Shown here one piece after another: positions 40,681 through 47,138 of a stretch of DNA of 51,318 bases (within the stretch, counting starts at the first letter, position 1; every line of letters starts with the position of its first letter). Below the pieces are notes generated by a model. It was not told the DNA's origin and made no database searches. It saw nothing but the letters and a program-made list of their open reading frames with translations. This stretch comes from WHSW01 sp036794585 (lineage in GTDB: Bacteria > Actinomycetota > Thermoleophilia > Solirubrobacterales > 70-9), in assembly GCA_036794585.1 (NCBI GenBank), contig DAIRGH010000008.1, positions 1-51,318 of the forward strand, in the 5' to 3' direction. The position numbers and the translations under genes were made by a program.

Positions 40681-42104
40681 TGGGCGGGAGCGTGGATCCG
40701 GATCGCCGGCGTTGCGACGACGAAGAGCGCCTCCCCGCGGACAACGGTTCGTCAGCTGACCGAAAGAGCGCTGGAGAGGACCGATTCGCCGACCTCGGCC
40801 TCGATCAGGCGGCGCTGAAAGCGGTATGCGAAGCGGTGCACGCTCGGATCTTCGCCGCCTTTCGCGGCTCGGTCAACGAGTACGACATCGAGGACGCGAC
40901 CTCGGCGGCCTTGGAGGCGCTGTTAAACGAACACCTCGAGACCTCCGTAGGGGACCTGCGGGCGTTCACAACCACGGTTGCCTATCGGGCGGCGGTAGAC
41001 CTCAAACGCCGTCAGCGGGCGATGCCGTTTGACCCGTTGGATGCATCGGCGCTCGAACGGGAAGATCACACGGCGTCTCCGATCGAACGAATCGACGATC
41101 GCGCTCAGGTCGCAAGGATCGCCGAGGCGCTCGAGCAGCTAGAGGACGACAAGCTGGTGGCCTTCCATCTGCGGGTGATCGAGGACCTGCCCCACGATGA
41201 GGCCTGTGAGCGACTCGGGATCGGCCGCAGCGCCTACTTCGAGCGGGTGAGGGCGGCAAAGGCGCTCGTCGAGGGCGCGGTGAAGCTGACCTCGCATGTG
41301 TTCGAGCGCCGCCAGCGCCAGCTGCTCTCAGACTACGTCGCCGGGATCGCTGTCGGGCGGGCGCGACTTCGCGCCGAGCGGCTGATCACCGCCGACCCGC
41401 GTGCCGCAGCGCTGGCGCGCGAGCTGCGCCGAACGCATGACGCTGCCGCAGCGGTGCTGCCGACGGTGGGCTTCTCGGTGGCGGTCGAGCAGGACGCGGG
41501 TGGGCGGCTCAGCGCGCTCATTGACCGTGTCCGAGACTTGGCGTCCGGTTGGCACCGAGCGGGTCCGGACGCCGGCGATCTCGCCAGCTCGCCGGCCCTC
41601 GCTGCGGGCGGTGCTCGCGGCGCGGGCGCGGCTGGGGCGGGCCTGCTTGCTAAGGCGTTCGGAGGATTGGGGGCGGGCAACGTTGCGCTGGGGTGTCTGG
41701 GGAGCGGAGCGGTGGCGACGATCGCTTGTGTCGCCACCGGCGTCCTGCCGCTTCCCGGACAAGGCGGCGATCGTGAGCACACGCGCGCTCAGGAATCCGA
41801 GAAGCGCTCGGCAGGCGCCGAGCGCATGGCTTCCCAGCTGCGCTCGCCCGACCTGGTCGCATCCGAGCCCGCGGCGCCGACGCCGCAGCGGCCTGACGAG
41901 GGGCCTGTAGCTGGCGATCGCGATGAGCCCTCCGAGCCGGCACCGGCGCCCGCTCCCGAGTCCACCCTGGAGCCGAGTGTGGCACCGGAGGTCCAGGAGT
42001 TCGGCGTCGCCGGCGCTGGGACGCCGGTGGGCGGCGCGCCACCGGACAGGAACGAAGCAAACGGCGCCAGCGCGTCGAGCGTCAGACAGGAGTTCGGACC
42101 GTGA
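40680..42104 (+). CDS. Sigma-70-like factor with a C-terminal membrane segment
   Basis: A 474-residue protein. Region 2-like sequence lies at about 45-115 (YDIEDATSAALEALLNEH, AYRAAVDLKRRQR). The region 4 helix-turn-helix lies at about 150-200 (LPHDEACERLGIGRSAYFER). A helical domain follows, then a hydrophobic segment (GNVALGCLGSGAVATIACVA, from about 332) and an acidic, Pro-rich, presumably external tail that ends SVRQEFGP. A sigma factor tethered to the membrane could link transcription of the transfer genes to an envelope signal. Its likely targets are the three promoters described here. It overlaps the next gene by 4 nt. Confidence 0.7.
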   Translation: MGGSVDPDRRRCDDEERLPADNGSSADRKSAGEDRFADLGLDQAALKAVCEAVHARIFAAFRGSVNEYDIEDATSAALEALLNEHLETSVGDLRAFTTTVAYRAAVDLKRRQRAMPFDPLDASALEREDHTASPIERIDDRAQVARIAEALEQLEDDKLVAFHLRVIEDLPHDEACERLGIGRSAYFERVRAAKALVEGAVKLTSHVFERRQRQLLSDYVAGIAVGRARLRAERLITADPRAAALARELRRTHDAAAAVLPTVGFSVAVEQDAGGRLSALIDRVRDLASGWHRAGPDAGDLASSPALAAGGARGAGAAGAGLLAKAFGGLGAGNVALGCLGSGAVATIACVATGVLPLPGQGGDREHTRAQESEKRSAGAERMASQLRSPDLVASEPAAPTPQRPDEGPVAGDRDEPSEPAPAPAPESTLEPSVAPEVQEFGVAGAGTPVGGAPPDRNEANGASASSVRQEFGP

Positions 42105-43981
42105 TCAGTCGAGGAAAGGAACACAAGGTGCGTCTGCGAACGCGAGGCGGAGGTCAACGGGCACTGATCATCCTGGGCGCCCTGATCGTCGCCAGCACCG
42201 TCGCGCCGGGCGCGGCCCGGGCGGCGGGGGCCGGGTACTACGTGACCCAGTGCGCCGACTTCTTCCGCGCGACGCCGGACATCGGACAAGCCGGCGGGGG
42301 CAACTATCTGGCCCAGAACAAGTGCACGGCCGGGGACGCGCGGCTTGAGATCACGAACGTCGGCAGCGCGGTGATCAACCAGGGTGCCCAGTACACGATG
42401 ACGGCGCCGCCGGGGACGTCGATCGTCGAGATCCACCTCGACGCCAACCTGCGACGGGGCAGTGGCCACCACGCCCAGATCGCGGTCTGGGATGGCAGCT
42501 CGGTGATCCCGCTGGTCACCGGGCCCGACAGCAACCCGAGCTGGCAGCACTACGACTTCGGCGGCCTCAACCACCCCCAGCTCGTCGTGCGCCTCTACTG
42601 CACCAACGGCAACTGCCCGCCCGACGGCCAGGCGCACCTCTATGCGCGGAACATCACCTTGCTGCTCGCCGACCGCTCCGATCCCGTGGTCACCGGGATC
42701 GGCGGCGGGCTGCTCGGCGGCGCCTGGCAGCGGGGCACGCAGACGCTCGAGGCGTCGGCCGCGGACCTCGGCGCCGGGATCAGCGTTCTTCGCGGCGCGG
42801 TCAACGGCAACGTCGTCGCGGGAGCGGGCAGCTGCAACACCGGCGGGCTCGGCTTTCCCTACACCGGTCCGATCGTCCCCTGTACCTCTGGCGCTTCGTT
42901 TAGCCAGTCGCTCGACACCGCGGCCGGGCCGTTTCACAACGGCGCCAACGAGGTCCGCGTCAGCGCCGGCGACTACCCCGGGAACGGGGCGTCGCCGATC
43001 ACGCGCACGGTGATGGTCGACAACGCCGCGCCCGCGGTCGCGTTTTCGAACCAGCAGGACCCTGGGAGTCCGGAGACGATTCGCGCCGCGGTCTCCGACA
43101 AGCACTCGGGTCTCGCCGCGGCGACGATCTCGATGCGGCCAGCCGGCGCAGACAAGTGGGAGCCGCTTGAGACGAAGCTCGCAGACGGTGAGGCCCGCGC
43201 CCAGGTCGACTCGCTCAGCCTGCCGGCAGGCGAGTACGAGTTTCGAGCCGTGGTCAGCGATGTCGCCGGCAACCTCTCCGCGACTACCAAGCGCGCCAAC
43301 GGCGACGCGATGAAGCTCAGCTTCCCGCTCAAGGACGCGGTCGAGCTTCGCGCGCACCTGAACCGCGGTGGCTCGCGGGCGCAGGTGGTCCGCTACGGGA
43401 CCAAGGCGAAAGCCAAGGGGCTGCTTCTGGACAAGGCAGGCGAGCCGATCGAAGGACAGCACGTGACGATCGTCGAGAACTTCGGTGCCGGCGCTCTGGT
43501 TCGCGAGCGGGTGAGCCAGGCGACGACCGACGAGCGCGGCAAGTGGCGCTCGAAGGTTCCCGCCGGGCCGTCTCGCGACGTTCGGGTCTTTTACGGCGGC
43601 AGCGCCCGCTACGCGCCGGCTGTGAAGGGAGTCGGCACCTTTCTGGTCCGTTCACGGGCGAGCTTTCAGGCCTCGCGCGACAGCCTGCCCGAGGGCCACA
43701 CGCTCAAGTTCAGCGGCCGGGTGGGGCACTTCGGCGCTCGGATCCCATCGGGCGGCAAGCTGCTCGAGCTGCAGGTGCGGGTGAGAAGCGGGCGCTGGGA
43801 CACGATCGGCGAGGCGTTTCGCACGGACGAGCGCGGCGTCTATCAACGCCGCTATCGGTTCGGACGCCAATACGCCTCAGACACTCAGTTCAGGTTCCGC
43901 GTCAAGGTCCGTCGTGAGGCTCGCTGGCCATACAAGCGGACGAATACCGTCCAGCGCAAGGTGATCGTCCGTGCGCGCTGA
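42101..43981 (+). CDS. Large exported protein with Ig-like domains
   Basis: A 626-residue protein from the GTG overlapping the sigma stop; GTG at 42128, closer to a GGAAAGG site, is an alternative. A signal peptide (RALIILGALIVASTVAPG, cleaved near AARAA) leads to a strand-rich domain with several cysteines (YVTQCADFF, VVRLYCTNGNCP), a second domain around ITRTVMVDNAAPAVAF, and C-terminal Ig-like repeats (GHTLKFSGRVGHFGARIPSG). No enzyme motif is seen. It is probably a surface or adhesion component of the element. The family name is unknown to me. Confidence 0.65.
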   Translation: MISRGKEHKVRLRTRGGGQRALIILGALIVASTVAPGAARAAGAGYYVTQCADFFRATPDIGQAGGGNYLAQNKCTAGDARLEITNVGSAVINQGAQYTMTAPPGTSIVEIHLDANLRRGSGHHAQIAVWDGSSVIPLVTGPDSNPSWQHYDFGGLNHPQLVVRLYCTNGNCPPDGQAHLYARNITLLLADRSDPVVTGIGGGLLGGAWQRGTQTLEASAADLGAGISVLRGAVNGNVVAGAGSCNTGGLGFPYTGPIVPCTSGASFSQSLDTAAGPFHNGANEVRVSAGDYPGNGASPITRTVMVDNAAPAVAFSNQQDPGSPETIRAAVSDKHSGLAAATISMRPAGADKWEPLETKLADGEARAQVDSLSLPAGEYEFRAVVSDVAGNLSATTKRANGDAMKLSFPLKDAVELRAHLNRGGSRAQVVRYGTKAKAKGLLLDKAGEPIEGQHVTIVENFGAGALVRERVSQATTDERGKWRSKVPAGPSRDVRVFYGGSARYAPAVKGVGTFLVRSRASFQASRDSLPEGHTLKFSGRVGHFGARIPSGGKLLELQVRVRSGRWDTIGEAFRTDERGVYQRRYRFGRQYASDTQFRFRVKVRREARWPYKRTNTVQRKVIVRAR

Positions 43982-44018
43982 CCGTGAGCTAGATGACGAG
44001 ATCGACCAAGGAGACGTG

Positions 44019-44396
44019 ATGAAGATCCGCAGACCGAGCCACACCACCGTCGTCGCCTACCTCGCCCTGTTCGCCGCGCTCGGCGGCACTGCGCTCGCCG
44101 CTCGCGACAATCTCGGCGGCAAAGAGCTCAAGCAGCTCGTCGTCCGCGAGAAGCAGTTCTCGCCTAGCGCAGCCGGGGGGCTGGCCACCGTCGCTGTGCG
44201 CTGCAGGAAGGGCGAGCAGTTCATCGCCGGCGGAGGTGGCTGGCGAAGCGAAAACGCGAGTGCCGCAGCGCCGACGATCAGCCGAGCAGCCGCGACCAAA
44301 GGCAAGCGAAGCCGGCCGTCGGGGTTCGTGGTCCAGGGCCGGGCACCGGCCCTGGCCAACACGCTCGTCGCTCAGGCGCTCTGCCTGCCGAAGTAG
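44019..44396 (+). CDS. Small exported protein
   Basis: A 125-residue protein starting at the ATG at 44019, with an AAGGAGAC ribosome binding site; the longer frame from 43971 is rejected. The signal peptide reads HTTVVAYLALFAALGGTALA, a form frequent in Thermoleophilia. The mature part has two cysteines (VRCRKGEQF and ALCLPK) and a Gly-rich patch GGGGW, likely a small beta-fold with one disulfide. It closes the first operon of the conjugation module. Function unknown. Confidence 0.7.
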   Translation: MKIRRPSHTTVVAYLALFAALGGTALAARDNLGGKELKQLVVREKQFSPSAAGGLATVAVRCRKGEQFIAGGGGWRSENASAAAPTISRAAATKGKRSRPSGFVVQGRAPALANTLVAQALCLPK

Positions 44397-44521
44397 TCCG
44401 CCTCACAGCCGACGCGTCACCTGAAGCGCCTGCGTCGCGGGGCCGAGAGGCGGCTGCTCGCATTCCGCTCACTGACGTCGCCTGTTAGTTCGCCGGAGCT
44501 ACTCGGCCGAACCGCGTGCGG

Positions 44522-44538
44522 GCCTGGAGCCTCCAGGC
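44522..44538. repeat. 7-bp inverted repeat just before T4SS promoter copy 3
   Basis: GCCTGGA and TCCAGGC are separated by GCC, and lie next to the promoter's GAAAGTC element. No T-tract follows, so a protein-binding site is as likely as a terminator of the previous operon. The rest of 44,397-44,521 shows nothing notable. Confidence 0.4.
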
Positions 44539-44588
44539 GGAAAGTCAGGCCGGACTGATTTGGAGCTCGCGCGACTAACCCTTAGATG
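44539..44588 (+). promoter_or_regulatory. T4SS promoter, copy 3
   Basis: GGAAAGTCAGGCCGGACT (44539-44556), a 16-nt spacer, GACTA (44573-44577) and CCCTTAGATGG repeat the layout of copy 2 (38914-38968). The ATG in this box (44586) opens a 13-codon frame that overlaps the next gene. Confidence 0.65.
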
Positions 44589-44627
44589 GCGAAAGGCTCC
44601 GAGAGTCGCAGAGGCAAGGCCTCGTGA
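44586..44627 (+). CDS. 13-codon leader peptide, possibly leaderless
   Basis: ATG at 44586 encodes MAKGSESRRGKAS and stops at 44625-44627, where its TGA overlaps the GTG start of the next gene (GTGA). The ATG occupies the expected transcription start of promoter copy 3. The peptide probably serves to deliver ribosomes to the following gene. Confidence 0.45.
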   Translation: MAKGSESRRGKAS

Positions 44628-45304
44628 GGCGCCGCGTGCGAGAGACATTCGTCCTCGGCGCCGAGCGGCTCGACGACGAAGCCGAGCTCGACCTACGTAA
44701 CGAGGCCGAAACTGATCATAAGCCGAACGCAGAGCTGGATCAGACGGCCCCGGTCGAGCCCGCCATCTTGCTCCCCGAAGAAGCGGCGGATTCCCCCGCG
44801 GGCGCCGGGGTCGCGCGATCAAGAGCGCCGGGCTCTTCGCGCGTGCCTCGGCGTCCGCGCCCGCCGCTTCGAGCCCTTGTAGTTGTTGGTGCGATCGCGG
44901 GGGTCACCGTGTTGGTACTCGGGCGCAGCGAGGACGGACCGCCTGTTGCGCCCAGTGGGGCCGTCTCGCGCCCGCCCGCCGTCTCTACCGAGGCTGCGGA
45001 GAAGCGGGCCCCGGCACAGGAGAGGCACAACGGGCAGGTGCGCGCCGAAGCCCGCCGGCCCCTGCAGGGGTCAGCGGGTTCGTCGCGAGCTCCGTCGCGG
45101 CGTGATCCCGAGCGCGCCGCTGAGGCGGCTGCGCCGTCAGCTCCGCCCGCCGTCGGTCGCGAGTCGGAACCGCAGACGCCAGAGCTTGGACTGACCGCGC
45201 CAGTCGCCCAGGCCCTGGCGCCGATGTCGTCTTCGCCGGGGTCGAGTGGCCCATCCGGGCCAGTGCAGAGCGCCGCGTCGGTGCGCCGAGAGTTCGGCCC
45301 GTGA
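44624..45304 (+). CDS. Single-pass membrane protein with the same C-terminal ending as the sigma factor
   Basis: A 226-residue protein starting at the GTG in the leader overlap. An acidic cytoplasmic N-terminus of about 80 residues (RLDDEAELDLRNEAETD) precedes one membrane helix (LRALVVVGAIAGVTVLVLG, about 82-100) and an Ala/Pro/Arg/Glu-rich external tail. The tail ends with AASVRREFGP, almost the same as the sigma factor's last residues. No enzyme domain is seen. It could interact with the sigma factor's tail or with the channel. It overlaps the TcpC-like gene by 4 nt. Confidence 0.6.
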   Translation: MRRRVRETFVLGAERLDDEAELDLRNEAETDHKPNAELDQTAPVEPAILLPEEAADSPAGAGVARSRAPGSSRVPRRPRPPLRALVVVGAIAGVTVLVLGRSEDGPPVAPSGAVSRPPAVSTEAAEKRAPAQERHNGQVRAEARRPLQGSAGSSRAPSRRDPERAAEAAAPSAPPAVGRESEPQTPELGLTAPVAQALAPMSSSPGSSGPSGPVQSAASVRREFGP

Positions 45305-46164
45305 GCGAGACCGCGAAGCGATTCGGCGACCGCGCTCGGTTGGTCGGCCGCTCGGCACGCTGGGAGCGCGTTCGGTCGCGTGCTCCTCGGTACCTGTTCG
45401 TCGCGGCGACCGTCGCGCTGTCGTTGATGGGCGCTCACGAGCTGGTCTCACCCGGCGGCTCGGCCGCGCCCTCACCCCGGGGGCCAGTCGTCGATCACCC
45501 GAGCGAGGAGTTTGCACAGCGCTTCGTCCGCGCGTACCTGAGCCATGACCCTGCTCGGCCGACCGCGCGCGAGCGCGCTCTACGCGCCCTGGTTCCCGAC
45601 GACCTGGCGCTCGACGCCGGCCTGATCGCGCGCGGCTCTCAGCAGGTGCTTTGGACCGAGGTCGCCCAAAACCAAGAGGCGATCGCCGGAGGACGGGTGG
45701 TCGTGATCGCGGCCGGCGTCTCCACTCAAGCCGAGCCGCTCTATCTCGCCGTTCCGGTCCATCGCATCCCCGCCGGCGGTGTAGGGCTGGCGGCCTATCC
45801 GGCGCTGGTCGGCCCGCCGACCGTCTCGCGCCGCCAATTCGCTGACCGCGATGAGGTTGAGCCGGCGCACGTCGTCGCCGTCGCTCGCCGGGTGGTGACC
45901 AACTTCGTCGCGCGCGAAGCCCAGAACCTGGCCGCTGACCTCGCCCCGGAGGCCGATGTCTCGCTTCCGACGCGCGAGCTCGAGGTGCGTTCGGTCGAGG
46001 AGGTGGCCTGGGCCCAGGGCCCTGGCTCCTCGGCGGTTCTCGTGACGGTCGTCGCCCGCGACGCGCAGCGCATCACCTGGACGCTCACCTACGAGCTCGG
46101 GATCACCCAGAGAGCCGGCCGCGCCTACGTGACGTTCGTCGAAACCGTGCCCACCGCTCCATGA
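45301..46164 (+). CDS. TcpC-family conjugal transfer protein (VirB8-like fold)
   Basis: A 287-residue protein. One N-terminal membrane helix (RYLFVAATVALSLMGAHELV, about residues 30-50) is followed by two NTF2-like domains. The sequence HPSEEFAQRFVRAYLSHD starts the first, and VVTNFVAREAQNLAADLAPE the second, as in TcpC of clostridial and ICEBs1-type elements. TcpC forms a ring at the cell surface side of the transfer channel. The start (GTGA overlap) and the position between the small membrane proteins fit the conserved order of these modules. Confidence 0.75.
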   Translation: MSETAKRFGDRARLVGRSARWERVRSRAPRYLFVAATVALSLMGAHELVSPGGSAAPSPRGPVVDHPSEEFAQRFVRAYLSHDPARPTARERALRALVPDDLALDAGLIARGSQQVLWTEVAQNQEAIAGGRVVVIAAGVSTQAEPLYLAVPVHRIPAGGVGLAAYPALVGPPTVSRRQFADRDEVEPAHVVAVARRVVTNFVAREAQNLAADLAPEADVSLPTRELEVRSVEEVAWAQGPGSSAVLVTVVARDAQRITWTLTYELGITQRAGRAYVTFVETVPTAP

Positions 46165-46176
46165 GGAGGTAGTCCC

Positions 46177-46494
46177 TTGTCACGCATTCGCTCGCTCGCC
46201 CTCGCGGCCGCGGTCGCCGTGTTGTCGGTCAATCACGCCGCCGCCCTCGCCCAGAAGCCCGGCGGCGGTCAGTCGGTCCGCCAGGTCGGCGACAACGTCG
46301 CCGACCTGATCTCTGACAACCTCGGCCCGCTGCTGATCGTCCTGATCGGGACGGTCGGGATTGCGGCGTTCATGGCGCGCTCGATCGGTCAGCTGGTGAT
46401 GATCGTGATTGGCGGGCTGTTCGCCGGCCTGTTCATCATCGAGCCCTCCGGCGCCGAGTCGCTGTTTAAGGGCATCTACGACGCGATCTTCTGA
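46177..46494 (+). CDS. Small two-helix conjugation protein (signal peptide plus pilin/channel-like)
   Basis: A 105-residue protein starting at TTG 46177, with GAGGAGGT exactly 6 nt before. A signal-like helix (SLALAAAVAVLSVNHAAALA) is followed by two hydrophobic helices (LGPLLIVLIGTVGIAAFMA; IGQLVMIVIGGLFAGLFII). The size and layout resemble VirB2/TrbC or TcpD-like components, but the sequence is too general to choose between them. It lies between the TcpC- and TcpE-like genes, where such a protein is expected. Confidence 0.65.
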   Translation: MSRIRSLALAAAVAVLSVNHAAALAQKPGGGQSVRQVGDNVADLISDNLGPLLIVLIGTVGIAAFMARSIGQLVMIVIGGLFAGLFIIEPSGAESLFKGIYDAIF

Positions 46495-46502
46495 GGCGCG
46501 CC

Positions 46503-47138
46503 GTGGACTCGCCCCGGGGCGTGGCGGTGCGCTCCTATCGCGACGTCGTCGACGTGGTCGAGCGACGGATCTTCCGCGTCGACCGCTGGCGGCTGCCCAC
46601 GCCACAGGGCGTCTCGGTCCGCGCGCTTGCCTACGCGGTCGCCTGCCTCGTGCTGATCCTCGCCGCCGACGCGCTGCCGCTCGTGGGCGAGCTGCTCAAC
46701 GTCGTTCCGGCCTCGCTTCGCTACCTCGCCCTGCCGGCGCTCGTCGGCTGGGCGTTGGCCTCCGTCGCGTTCGACGGCCGCCCGCCCCACCACTCGCTCG
46801 CGTCGGCGGCGCGTTACGCCGCCACCGCGCACACGCTTTCCGGCCTGCGGGCGACAGCGCCGGTCGGATCGAGCGTTGGCCCGGTGGCTGCGGTTCAAAC
46901 GGCGCCCTGCGGGGACGAGCCTCGATACCGCGCCGGGCGGGTGCGCGGCCCGGCGAGGATCACCCTCCGCTACCCGGTGCAGGTCGAGCTAATCGGCCGG
47001 CGCGGTCCGACCGCGTCGGGCGGTTCCGCGGCGCTTGCCGGTGCGAGGCGCGTTCGCGTCCGTGGGTTGGCGGGGCGTCCGCTAGCGCGTGGCTCGCAGC
47101 TCGAGGTGCCCGACGGGGCGGAGGTCGTCTTCGAGTGA
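46503..47138 (+). CDS. TcpE-like conjugation membrane protein
   Basis: A 211-residue protein from the GTG at 46503. The N-terminus (RSYRDVVDVVERRIFRVDRW, then LPTPQGVSVRALAYAVAC) and paired hydrophobic segments (VACLVLILAADALPLVGEL; LPALVGWALASVAF) with DGRPPHHSLASAARY match TcpE-like proteins. The C-terminal half is strand-rich and ends RPLARGSQLEVPDGAEVVFE. It shares 4 nt with the VirB4-like ATPase gene, the usual partner downstream. Confidence 0.7.
   Translation: MDSPRGVAVRSYRDVVDVVERRIFRVDRWRLPTPQGVSVRALAYAVACLVLILAADALPLVGELLNVVPASLRYLALPALVGWALASVAFDGRPPHHSLASAARYAATAHTLSGLRATAPVGSSVGPVAAVQTAPCGDEPRYRAGRVRGPARITLRYPVQVELIGRRGPTASGGSAALAGARRVRVRGLAGRPLARGSQLEVPDGAEVVFE

Noticed and set aside
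41789..43462. Minus-strand frame of 557 codons
   Set aside because: It is antisense to the exported Ig-like protein and the sigma factor tail; its Arg/Val/Gly-rich translation has no recognisable motif.
46409..47134. Upstream extension of the VirB4-like frame
   Set aside because: The translation is an Arg/Pro/Ala-rich shadow of the TcpE-like gene; the GTG at 47135 with its GTGA overlap is the natural start.
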